Shown piece by piece: positions 42,882 through 50,957 of a stretch of 64,000 nucleotides of DNA (position 1 is its first letter; each line of letters begins with the position of its first letter). Under the pieces are notes generated by a model that worked only from the letters and a program-made list of their open reading frames with translations, did no database searches and was not told where the DNA came from. The DNA lies in contig CAKQJE010000008.1 in NCBI GenBank assembly GCA_934247225.1, positions 1 to 64,000 on the forward strand. The letters are read 5' to 3'. The translations under genes and the position numbers were made by a program. Source of the DNA: an uncultured Clostridia bacterium (GTDB lineage: Bacteria; Bacillota; Clostridia; Christensenellales; Borkfalkiaceae).

Positions 42882-43176
42882 GAGGTAAAATCGTTTTTTT
42901 ATCGGGCGTGGCGATTTTTTAAATTTTTTTGGACGAGGCGGTCGTTTTTGTGGGATACGGGCGGACGGCGGTTTTGGAGCGGGAAGTCCCGGCTAAAACG
43001 GGAACTAATAGCAAGTATAAACAAATCGATAACGTAAAATCGTATAAAAAGTTCATTATCTTTTGTAAAAAAAGCAAATTTATGCTATTATATAGGAGAA
43101 TAAAAACGTCGTGTTTTTGCGGCGGAAATCCTCGGATAAATTTTCTTTGCAGGGTTGACCGAGGAAAGGAGAATAT

Positions 43177-44517
43177 ATGGAAATAAAATTCAGAAACGAT
43201 CTTTACGCCGACGTAAGAATCGAGCGAAGATTTACCACGGAAGTGTCTTTTCTGAACGGCGACGTCAAACAGATGACCGAACTCGACGCGGAAAAAGCTT
43301 TCCTGCGCGTTTTCGACGGGGATATGTGGTATTATTCTTCGACTACCGACGTCGGCGAATTACAGAAAGAACTTGACGAACTTTATTCGTTCGCAAAGCC
43401 GAATCCGAACATTTTTTCTCACCCTGTAGTGAAGAAATTTCAAGTCAATAAAGATAAAAAAATGCGTTTTGCGGGGACTTCCGTCGCGAACGTTCCTCTG
43501 AGTGAGAAAACAAAGCTCATAACCGATGTTTTGCCTATGCTTACAAGTCCGCACGCTTCCGTCGTTTCTGCGGCGTATATAGACAGGTATTCGCATTTCA
43601 GATTTTATTCGGCTTTGGGCGCGGATATAGAATACGATTATCAGACATGCGGTTACAGTCTTTCCGTAAAGCTTGCCGACGGCGATAATAATTTCTCGAA
43701 TTCTTTTTCGGATTGCAAAACTTCGTTCAAAGATCTTGCCGTGGATAAGGCTAAACTTAAAGAATTTCTCGACGAAAACGAGAATTTCCTTCTTCACGCC
43801 AAAAAGCTCGAAGCGCCCGGGGTTTATCCGGTCATTTTATCGCCGCTTGCGACGGGTATTTTCGCTCACGAGTCTTTCGGACACAAGAGCGAAGCCGATT
43901 TTATGCTCGGCGACGAGACTATGAAAAAGGAATGGGCGATAGGAAAGAAAGTCGGAAGCGATATTTTGTCGATTGTGGACGGCGGTTCGCACGACGGGTC
44001 GGGTTACGTTCCTTACGACGACGAAGGCACGAAATGCACCGAAACCTATCTTATAAAGGACGGCGTTTTAACGGGCAGACTTCACAGCGCGACGACCGCC
44101 GCGGAGCTTAACGAAGAACTTACGGGCAACGCGAGAGCGGTGAATTGCGACTTCGAACCCATCGTAAGAATGACTACGACTTTCGTAAAAGAGGGAAAAG
44201 AGACTTTCGATGAGCTTGTAAAAGGCATAAAACACGGTTTTTTCATTAAAGACGTAAGTCACGGCTCGGGTATGAGTACGTTCACGATCGCACCGACGAT
44301 ATGTTACGAGATAAAGGACGGAAAGATAGGAGATCCCGTGAAAATCGCGGTTATAACGGGCGACGTTTTCAAAACGCTTTCGCTTGTGGACGGACTTAGC
44401 GATAAATGCGAACTTATGTCGTTCGTTACGGGCGGCTGCGGAAAAATGGAACAATACCCTCTCCCCGTAGGCTTTGGCGGACCTTATATGAGAATAAAGG
44501 AAATGGGAGTGCAGTAA
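43177..44517 (+). CDS. tldD: TldD family metallopeptidase
   Basis: This 446-residue protein has the TldD zinc motif HESFGHKSEAD at about residues 231-241 (HExxxH), followed by the DGGSHDGSGYVPYDDEGT block and GNARAVNCDFEPIVRMTT, which are hallmarks. TldD and TldE form a heterodimeric peptidase that degrades small peptides and matures some RiPPs. Here it lies immediately upstream of tldE. The family in Firmicutes is not tied to one substrate. SD AAAGGAG. Confidence 0.93.
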   Translation: MEIKFRNDLYADVRIERRFTTEVSFLNGDVKQMTELDAEKAFLRVFDGDMWYYSSTTDVGELQKELDELYSFAKPNPNIFSHPVVKKFQVNKDKKMRFAGTSVANVPLSEKTKLITDVLPMLTSPHASVVSAAYIDRYSHFRFYSALGADIEYDYQTCGYSLSVKLADGDNNFSNSFSDCKTSFKDLAVDKAKLKEFLDENENFLLHAKKLEAPGVYPVILSPLATGIFAHESFGHKSEADFMLGDETMKKEWAIGKKVGSDILSIVDGGSHDGSGYVPYDDEGTKCTETYLIKDGVLTGRLHSATTAAELNEELTGNARAVNCDFEPIVRMTTTFVKEGKETFDELVKGIKHGFFIKDVSHGSGMSTFTIAPTICYEIKDGKIGDPVKIAVITGDVFKTLSLVDGLSDKCELMSFVTGGCGKMEQYPLPVGFGGPYMRIKEMGVQ

Positions 44518-44518
44518 T

Positions 44519-45754
44519 ATGAGAACGGAATTACTTAAAAAGAAAACCAGGAGCGCGTGCGCGAACGTTACGGGCGGCGCGGTCGATTCGTTAAGGCTCA
44601 AAACCGAAACTTCCACGACGGTAAGGGTCTACGATAACGGGTTTATAGGTATCGCGGGTAAGATAGGCGACGCGGACGAAGAGGCTTTGAAAAAAGAGGC
44701 GGTAAAGAATATCGAGAGGAAAATTCCTTACCCCGATTTACCAGATAAACCCCTCTATAAGTCGATTAACGTTAAAAAAGATATAGTAAGCGACGAGAAA
44801 TTTCTGCCGTATGTAAAGGATTTGTTCAAACGCGTGGCAGATGAAAATCCCGCGTTTATAATTAACGGAAAAGCATATCTTAACGAGATGGAATCAGCCT
44901 ATTCGAGCGGTACGGGGCGTGACCTTTCTTATAAGGGAAACAGCATTGAACTTGACGTTATTTTCAAAGATAAATCTTCCGCGAATATTATGGACGGAAG
45001 CTTTTCTGCCGAGGACGATAAACTTATCGGAGACGATTTCGCCGAGGACGTCAAAACCAAGCTCGACGCTTATTTAAAGCAAGTTCCGCACGTCGACGGG
45101 GATAAAATGCCGGTTATTATGAGCGGCGCGTACTTCACTTTCATTATTCAGCATTTCATCGCCGACGTTTATTGCAACGGGGTTTCGCTTCTGAACGGCA
45201 AGCTGAAAACCAAGGTGTTCCACGATAAGTTCAGCGCGCTTATAAACCTCGATCCCGAGAAGAGAATAGGCATAGAATTCTTCGATACGGAAGGCGTCGC
45301 GTTCGACGATTATAAATCGTATATCGTCAAAAACGGCGTTATGGAAAAACTTTTTACGACCAAATTTACCGCTCAAAAATACGGTGTGGAAAACCTCGGC
45401 AGCGCGTATGCCGATTATGCGGACGCGCCCGGTCTGTCGGGTCGCGGCTTTGCGATCGAGAGAACGGCGGAAAACCTCGAAGATATTTTAAAGGGTAGAG
45501 AAGCTATTTTTCTCGACGTTTCGTCCGGCGGAGATATGACCCCGGACGGGAATATGAGCCTTCCGAGCCAGCTCTCGTTTTTATATCGCGACGGAAAACT
45601 TGTCGGCAGGCTTCCCGAATTTGCGCTTTGCGGCAACGTTTTCGACGTTTACGGCAAAAATTATCTCGGCGCGTGTTCTTTGGGTTCGCTTTTCAAAACG
45701 GCGGAAAGAGAAACGGTCGTGGTTGCGGAAATGAACGTGGTAAACAAAAAATAA
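44519..45754 (+). CDS. tldE: TldE/PmbA family protein
   Basis: This 411-residue partner of TldD starts 1 nt after its stop. Recognisable blocks are MPVIMSGAYFTFIIQHFIADVY and APGLSGRGFAIERTAENLED, then FLDVSSGGDMTPDGNMSLPS and CGNVFDVYGKNYLGACS. It lacks the HExxxH motif, as expected for TldE, and supplies the second half of the active complex. Confidence 0.9.
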   Translation: MRTELLKKKTRSACANVTGGAVDSLRLKTETSTTVRVYDNGFIGIAGKIGDADEEALKKEAVKNIERKIPYPDLPDKPLYKSINVKKDIVSDEKFLPYVKDLFKRVADENPAFIINGKAYLNEMESAYSSGTGRDLSYKGNSIELDVIFKDKSSANIMDGSFSAEDDKLIGDDFAEDVKTKLDAYLKQVPHVDGDKMPVIMSGAYFTFIIQHFIADVYCNGVSLLNGKLKTKVFHDKFSALINLDPEKRIGIEFFDTEGVAFDDYKSYIVKNGVMEKLFTTKFTAQKYGVENLGSAYADYADAPGLSGRGFAIERTAENLEDILKGREAIFLDVSSGGDMTPDGNMSLPSQLSFLYRDGKLVGRLPEFALCGNVFDVYGKNYLGACSLGSLFKTAERETVVVAEMNVVNKK

Positions 45755-45760
45755 AGAAAT

Positions 45761-45805
45761 AAAAAGCTCCGACAGGTCGCCGCTTGTACCCGTCGGAGCT
45801 TTTTA
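45761..45805 (+). terminator. Terminator after tldE
   Basis: AAAAAGCTCCGAC pairs with GTCGGAGCTTTTT across an 18-nt loop, followed by T residues. It serves the tldDE operon and probably the convergent oadBG genes. Confidence 0.88.
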
Positions 45806-45860
45806 TGTGTTTTGAAAAATTTCCCCGTCGTTTCGTCGGGGAAAAGAAGTTCAATAAAAA

Positions 45861-46070
45861 CTATTCGTTTTCTTCTGTGGTTTTCTCGTTATTTTCTTTA
45901 ATTTCCTTTTTCTCGGCGGTTTTTTTGGATATCGCCTGCATAATGTAGGTAACTATTATAACTATTCCCACAACTGCAACGATCGCGAGCATGCCTTTCC
46001 ATAAAATTTCAAGCGACTTGTTTAAATCGTCCGTGTTTATCGCGAGCAATAAATTCAATAAATCAAACAT
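45861..46070 (-). CDS. OadG-like small membrane subunit of a Na+-translocating decarboxylase
   Basis: This 69-residue protein has one membrane helix (about residues 26-47, MLAIVAVVGIVIIVTYIM) and a charged KE-rich tail, the layout of OadG/gamma subunits. It follows the beta-subunit gene by 18 nt on the same strand. In known pumps the gamma subunit holds the complex together and its tail binds the alpha subunit. No alpha or biotin-carrier gene is in this window. Confidence 0.78.
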   Translation of the reverse strand: MFDLLNLLLAINTDDLNKSLEILWKGMLAIVAVVGIVIIVTYIMQAISKKTAEKKEIKENNEKTTEENE

Positions 46071-46088
46071 TCGGTGTGCCTCCCGTTA

Positions 46089-47204
46089 TTAAAGGACGAG
46101 TCCTATTATAAGTCCGCCGACGACAGCCGAGGCGATCTGCCCCGAAACGTTTGCGCCGACGGCGTGCATAAGCAGGTAGTTGGTCGGGTCTTCTTTAAGT
46201 CCCATTTTATGAATAACTCTCGCGGACATCGGGAACGCAGAAATTCCCGCCGCGCCTATCATAGGGTTTATCTTTTCTTTGCAGAAAATATTCATGACTT
46301 TCGCGCAAAGAACTCCGCCGACGGTGTCGAAAACGAAAGCGAAAAGGCCGAGACCCATTATCATAAGCGTTTCCGTGCTTAAAAACTTGTCGGCTTGCAT
46401 CTGGAAAGCGATCGTAATGCCGAGCAGAAGAGTGATAAGATTGCAAAGCGTGTTTTTCGCGGTATCCGCAAGGTTTCCTAAAACGCCGCATTCGTTTAAG
46501 AGATTTCCGAACATTAAAAATCCGATAAGCGCGAGGCTTTTGGGAGCGATAAGTCCCGAAACGAGCGTTACGACGATCGGGAACAGAATTTTAACGGTTT
46601 TGCTCACCTTTTTGCCTTTGTATTCCATTCTGATGCGGCGTTCTTTTTTCGTCGTTATAAGTTTGATAACGGCGGGTTGGATTATCGGAACGAGCGCCAT
46701 ATAGGAATACGCTACGACCATAATAGGTCCGACGTAATTACTTGAAAGCTTTATCGCCACAAGTATCGAAGTAGGTCCGTCCGCCGCGCCGATGATACCT
46801 ATCGAAGCCGCGTCTTTAAGCGGGAAGCCGAGAAGAGTCGCGACGATTATCGTAAGGAAAATCCCGAGCTGGGCAAACGCGCCTAAAATCATCAGTTTCG
46901 GGTTTACGATAAGCGGCTCGAAGTCTATCATCGCGCCGATACCGATAAACAAAAGTATCGGCAGAGCCTCCGAGGCTTCTATTCCGACGTTAAAAAGCCA
47001 TTCGATTATTCCCGTCGAGTTTCCGTCCGCGCCGATTACGTTGGACAGCGGAATGTTGACGAGAATGGCGCCGAAGCCTATCGGCAGCAAAAGCGCGGGT
47101 TCCATATCCTTTTTTATCGCGAGATAAATAAGAATTCCGCCGATTATCCACATAACGACGTGTTTCCAGGTGACCGCGGCTATCGCTTCATACAAAAATT
47201 CCAT
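46089..47204 (-). CDS. Na+-translocating decarboxylase beta subunit (OadB/MmdB/GcdB family)
   Basis: This 371-residue protein has nine to eleven membrane helices. The family blocks are LLLPIGFGAILVNIP, the GAMIDFEPLI region, GAADGPTSILVAI with the pore residues, VFDTVGGVLCAKVMN and GISAFPMSARVIH. The subunit couples decarboxylation of a carboxybiotin to Na+ export. SD AAAGGAG. A riboswitch-like leader (47276-47405) lies upstream, which suggests control by an ion. Confidence 0.95.
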   Translation of the reverse strand: MEFLYEAIAAVTWKHVVMWIIGGILIYLAIKKDMEPALLLPIGFGAILVNIPLSNVIGADGNSTGIIEWLFNVGIEASEALPILLFIGIGAMIDFEPLIVNPKLMILGAFAQLGIFLTIIVATLLGFPLKDAASIGIIGAADGPTSILVAIKLSSNYVGPIMVVAYSYMALVPIIQPAVIKLITTKKERRIRMEYKGKKVSKTVKILFPIVVTLVSGLIAPKSLALIGFLMFGNLLNECGVLGNLADTAKNTLCNLITLLLGITIAFQMQADKFLSTETLMIMGLGLFAFVFDTVGGVLCAKVMNIFCKEKINPMIGAAGISAFPMSARVIHKMGLKEDPTNYLLMHAVGANVSGQIASAVVGGLIIGLVL

Positions 47205-47275
47205 ACATATCTCCTTTATTTTTTCCTTTGTATTGAAGAAGTAGTCGTTTTCGCCGTAAAAAAATCAAACCGACG

Positions 47276-47405
47276 ATAAAAAAAGACCATACCGAGAAAA
47301 TCGGTATGGTCTTGTCATTTAAAATTAAACCGGGGCGGGAATTTTAATTTCGCCCGTGTTAGCGATGTAATTGCGGATTTTCCGCCGACTACTCCCCATA
47401 GAAGC
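47276..47405 (-). ncRNA. Riboswitch-like leader before oadB (yybP-ykoY-type architecture)
   Basis: The minus-strand RNA starts near 47405 and reads UAUGG-GGAGUAG at 47400-47389, a P2 hairpin (GCGGAAAAUCCGC), then a P3 hairpin (CGGGCG with CGCCCCG), and ACAAGA-CCAUA (47315-47305). UAUGG at 47396-47400 pairs with CCAUA at 47305-47309 as P1. The conserved loop GGAGUAG and the closing ACAAGA are those of the Mn2+-sensing yybP-ykoY aptamer. CCAUA is also part of the terminator hairpin at 47284-47312 (AGACCAUACCG with CGGUAUGGUCU, then seven U), so P1 and the terminator exclude each other. An ON switch is predicted. The ligand for this instance is uncertain; Na+ or Mn2+ are both possible. Confidence 0.7.
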
Positions 47406-47411
47406 TTCTTT

Positions 47412-47441
47412 ATTTTAACATATGACATTTTTTATTGTCAA
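47412..47441 (-). promoter_or_regulatory. Promoter of oadB leader
   Basis: On the minus strand TTGACA (47436-47441), an 18-bp spacer and TAAAAT (47412-47417). The predicted start is about 47405, which is where the aptamer begins. Confidence 0.8.
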
Positions 47442-47471
47442 GCAAAATTCGTTTCGTTGGAAAATTTTCAC

Positions 47472-47499
47472 TTGACAAATTTGCCTTTCGGGATATAAT
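47472..47499 (+). promoter_or_regulatory. Promoter of the 119-aa gene
   Basis: TTGACA (47472-47477), a 16-bp spacer and TATAAT (47494-47499). The leader has a CGGGTGCGCCCG palindrome and an AGGAGG SD. Confidence 0.85.
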
Positions 47500-47553
47500 A
47501 AAAGTATAATAAAATTATGAATTTCGGGTGCGCCCGAACAGGAGGTAAATAAA

Positions 47554-47913
47554 ATGGATAAAAAGACTTTGTATTACGTTATAGAGCAGACAAACGCGCT
47601 TATAGCTTCGCCCACTTGTTGCAAGGAAGCCCGCGAATCCGCCGAAAAATGGCTTAAAGCCGTAGGCACGGCAAACGAAAAGGAAGAAACCGTAAAATAC
47701 GTTAAAGAACTCGAAGAAGATATCGAGGGTATCGACGAACTTATAGAATTCGCTTCGTCGCCCCTTGCGGTAAAACTTTTCGGAGAAGAGAAAGCGAAAG
47801 GCTTTTTATCTCACGCCGAAGAGCTTAAAAGAAGCGGCGCGAAATATTGCGATTGCCCCGCTTGTCTTGCCTGCGCGAATATCTTAGAGCATAAAAACGA
47901 GCTTCTCGGCTAA
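47554..47913 (+). CDS. Conserved small Cys-rich helical protein
   Basis: This 119-residue protein is predicted to be all-helical. It starts MDKKTLYYVIEQTNALIASPTCCKEA and ends with a Cys cluster (AKYCDCPACLACANIL), with SPTCC near the start. The two clusters could bind metal or form disulfides. In other genomes such proteins often carry the label Hsp90, which I think is wrong because no GHKL fold is visible. Its own consensus promoter is separate from oadB, which is divergent. Function unknown. Confidence 0.75.
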   Translation: MDKKTLYYVIEQTNALIASPTCCKEARESAEKWLKAVGTANEKEETVKYVKELEEDIEGIDELIEFASSPLAVKLFGEEKAKGFLSHAEELKRSGAKYCDCPACLACANILEHKNELLG

Positions 47914-47979
47914 GCCGTTAATGTAAACAAAAATAAGCCGATAATCGACTTATAGGCGTACTTTTATATTTTAATAAGC

Positions 47980-48010
47980 AAAAAACGCGCGGTAAGTACG
48001 CGCGTTTTTT
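47980..48010. terminator. Bidirectional terminator between convergent genes
   Basis: AAAAAACGCGCG pairs with CGCGCGTTTTTT around a GTAAGTA loop. It can end both the 119-aa gene and the activase gene. Confidence 0.93.
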
Positions 48011-48023
48011 CGTATGTGTTGTT

Positions 48024-50957
48024 TTAACCGTTTTTGTTTCGGAGTTCCAGAACGGACATAAGCGAACGAAGCCTTATCGTAACCGCGCCTATGTTCGAAA
48101 TTTCGTCGATTTTAATCTGCGCGTAAAGTCTGTCGGAGCTTTGAACTATCTGCCGTACCTCATCGGTCGTAACGGCGTCCACGCCGCAGCCGAACGAAAC
48201 GAGCTGAACGAGGTGAATATTGAGATTTTCGGGCGCGCTTGCCACGAATTTCGCCGCGTTGTACATTCTCGCGTGGTAAGTCCACTGATTTCTTACGTTC
48301 GTATCGAGCTTTGCTTTTTCGGGGCGGATCGAGTCTTCGCTTAAAACCATCGCGCCGAGCCTTCCGATAAGCTCGTTTATGCCGTGATTTATCTCCGGGT
48401 CGACGTGATAAGGTCTGCCCGCAAGAACTATTACGGGTTTGCCCGTCTGCTTTGCTTTCTCGATAAGTTCGTCGCCTTTTTTGCGGATGTTTTCGAGATA
48501 ATCGGCATATTCCGCATAAGCGGCTTCCGTCGCGGCTTTTATGGCTTTGAACGGAATTCTCTTATACGGGAAGTATTTTTTCAGTATCGCGCGTATTCTT
48601 CTTAAAAATTCGCCTTTGTCCGCTAAGCTTATGAAATCGCATATGAACGTCGTTTTGTTTACGTCCGAAATATTGAGTTTCACGACCTGCGGATAGTACG
48701 CCACGACGGGGCAGTTGAAGTGATCGTCGCCGAGCTTTTCGTCGATGTTATAGGTCATATCGGGATAGAAGATAACGTTGGCTCCTTCCCTGATAAGCGC
48801 CTCTATATGTCCGTGAACGAGCTTTGCGGGGTAGCAAACGGTATCCGACGGAATGGTGTATTGTCCGCTTTCGTAAAGCTTTCTGTCCGAGAAAGGAGAA
48901 GTTACCACGTTGAACCCGAGTTCGGTGAAAAAGGCATGCCAGAATGGCAGAAGTTCGTAGTTGTTGAGCGCGAGCGGCAAGCCTATGTTTATCTTTTCGT
49001 CGTCGATTTCGGGGTCGATATATTTCGAAAGAAGATTTTGCTTGTAAAGATACAAATCTTCTTTGTTTTCCGTCTTTTCGCCGGTAACGGGTTTGCTGCA
49101 CCTGTTGCCCGCGACGTATCTCGCGCCGTCGGAGAACGTGTTCACGGTAAGATTGCAGTGGTTTCCGCAGCCGTTGCAGGTGACGTTAGCCGCCTTATGC
49201 GTGAAAGACGCGAGTTTTTCCTTTTCGATAAGCGTGCTTTTGTCTTTCGCGAGTCTCTGCGCGTATAAAGCCGCGCCGTAAGCGCCCATAAGCGCTGAAA
49301 AAGCGGGGCGGATTACTTCTATTCCGAGTTCCTGCTCGAAAGCTCTGAGAACGCAGTCGTTTAAAAACGTTCCGCCCTGAACGACTACGTTCCTGCCGAG
49401 ATCTTCGGCTTTCGCTATTCTTATAACCTTGTAAAGCGCGTTTTTGACTACGCTTATCGAAAGTCCCGCCGAAATGTTTTCCACGCTCGCGCCGTCTTTC
49501 TGCGCCTGCTTTACCGAGCTGTTCATAAACACGGTACACCTCGATCCGAGGTTCACGGGCGCGTCGGCGAACAGCCCGAGACGGGCGAATTCTTCCACGC
49601 CGTAACCGAGCGATTCGGCGAAGGTTTGGAGGAACGAACCGCACCCCGAAGAACAGGCTTCGTTCAAGAAAAGTTGGTCTATAAGTCCGTTATCGACCTT
49701 AAAGCACTTCATATCCTGCCCGCCGATATCGAGAATGAAGTCGACGTCGGGTCGAAATTTTTTGGCTGCGGTGTAGTGCGCGACGGTCTCGACGAGTCCG
49801 TTGTCGACGCCGAACGCGTTTTTTATCATATCTTCGCCGTAACCCGTTACGGCAGACCCCGCGATTTCTATATCCGGGTATTCGTCGTAAAGCTTTTTAA
49901 GGTAATCGAGAACTATCTCCACGGGTTTTCCCACGCTCGGAACGTAAATCGGGCGGAAAATGTTTCCGAACTCGTCCGTCAGAAGAATTTTAACCGTCGT
50001 GGAACCGGCGTCTATTCCGAGATACATTTTCCCTCTCGGGGCGTCGAGTTCGGCTATGCCTTCCGAATTTTTTCTGTGCCTTTCCTTAAACTCTTCGTAT
50101 TCTTCTTCCGAACGGAAGAGAGGAGGGCAGCTTTCGTATTTTTTAAGCGATCCCGAACCTTTGAAAAGTTCGCCGATTTCGCTTATCGTAAGCGTTTTGC
50201 CGGTTTTGGAGAGCGCCGCGCCGAGCGCGACGTAATAAAGCGAATTTTCGGGGAGTATACCCTCGATTTTCAAGGTGGAATCGAAAGTTTTTCTCAGTTC
50301 CGACAAAAAGGTGAGCGGTCCGCCGAGATAAAGCACGTTGCCCTCGATTTTTCTGCCTTGCGCAAGCCCCGCGATCGTCTGATTGACAACGGCGGCGAGT
50401 ATTCCCGCGGCGACGTCCTCGTTTTTCGCTCCCTGATTTAACAGCGGCTGAATATCCGATTTCGCGAAAACCCCGCAACGCGAGGCTATCGTGTAAACTT
50501 TCGTGTGCGATTTGGCAAGTTCGTTAAGCTCGTCGGGCGTGACCTTCATAAGCGTTGCCATCTGGTCGATAAACGCGCCCGTTCCGCCCGCGCAGGTTCC
50601 GTTCATCCGCATTTCGAAACCGTTCGTCATGAAAATGATTTTGGCGTCCTCTCCGCCGAGTTCGATAACTGCGTCGGTAGCGGGGTAAAATTTCGAAACA
50701 GCCGTTTTTTCGGCGTAAACTTCCTGAATAAAGGGTAGATCGAGCGATTCCGAAACGCCCATTCCCGCAGAACCCGAAAGGCAAACCGAAACCTTTTCGT
50801 TTCCTGTCGCTTTTTCGGCGTCGGTCAGAACGCTCGCCGCCGTCTCGGGGATTTTCGAGAGATGTCTTTTGTATTCGGAAAATATGATTTTTCCGTTTTC
50901 GTCGACGATAACGGCTTTTAAAGTCGTCGAGCCGATGTCTATTCCCATTCTTTTCAT
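48024..50957 (-). CDS. 2-hydroxyacyl-CoA dehydratase activase-type protein (two BadF/HgdC ATPase domains + DUF2229)
   Basis: This 977-residue protein has two ASKHA-fold activase domains in tandem. The first (about residues 1-260) has GIDIGSTTLKAVIVD and GTCAGGTGAFIDQM. The second (about 310-560) has GIDAGSTTVKILLTD and EACSSGCGSFLQTFAES; the Cys residues bind a [4Fe-4S] cluster. A Cys-rich linker (CNGCGNHCNLTV) and a DUF2229 region follow. Such large activases are mostly fused to a dehydratase-like domain as one chain of about 1,400 residues. Here that part is the upstream gene, with a 4-nt overlap. The ATP-driven electron transfer role is family knowledge; the substrate is unknown. Confidence 0.9.
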   Translation of the reverse strand: MKRMGIDIGSTTLKAVIVDENGKIIFSEYKRHLSKIPETAASVLTDAEKATGNEKVSVCLSGSAGMGVSESLDLPFIQEVYAEKTAVSKFYPATDAVIELGGEDAKIIFMTNGFEMRMNGTCAGGTGAFIDQMATLMKVTPDELNELAKSHTKVYTIASRCGVFAKSDIQPLLNQGAKNEDVAAGILAAVVNQTIAGLAQGRKIEGNVLYLGGPLTFLSELRKTFDSTLKIEGILPENSLYYVALGAALSKTGKTLTISEIGELFKGSGSLKKYESCPPLFRSEEEYEEFKERHRKNSEGIAELDAPRGKMYLGIDAGSTTVKILLTDEFGNIFRPIYVPSVGKPVEIVLDYLKKLYDEYPDIEIAGSAVTGYGEDMIKNAFGVDNGLVETVAHYTAAKKFRPDVDFILDIGGQDMKCFKVDNGLIDQLFLNEACSSGCGSFLQTFAESLGYGVEEFARLGLFADAPVNLGSRCTVFMNSSVKQAQKDGASVENISAGLSISVVKNALYKVIRIAKAEDLGRNVVVQGGTFLNDCVLRAFEQELGIEVIRPAFSALMGAYGAALYAQRLAKDKSTLIEKEKLASFTHKAANVTCNGCGNHCNLTVNTFSDGARYVAGNRCSKPVTGEKTENKEDLYLYKQNLLSKYIDPEIDDEKINIGLPLALNNYELLPFWHAFFTELGFNVVTSPFSDRKLYESGQYTIPSDTVCYPAKLVHGHIEALIREGANVIFYPDMTYNIDEKLGDDHFNCPVVAYYPQVVKLNISDVNKTTFICDFISLADKGEFLRRIRAILKKYFPYKRIPFKAIKAATEAAYAEYADYLENIRKKGDELIEKAKQTGKPVIVLAGRPYHVDPEINHGINELIGRLGAMVLSEDSIRPEKAKLDTNVRNQWTYHARMYNAAKFVASAPENLNIHLVQLVSFGCGVDAVTTDEVRQIVQSSDRLYAQIKIDEISNIGAVTIRLRSLMSVLELRNKNG

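Noticed and set aside
47554..47913. Hsp90 label for the 119-aa protein
   Set aside because: The usual automatic name does not fit: no GHKL ATPase motifs, only a helical body with two Cys clusters.
49626..50441. 271-aa ORF antisense to the activase
   Set aside because: Opposes a well-supported gene with clear motifs; composition is typical of an antisense frame.
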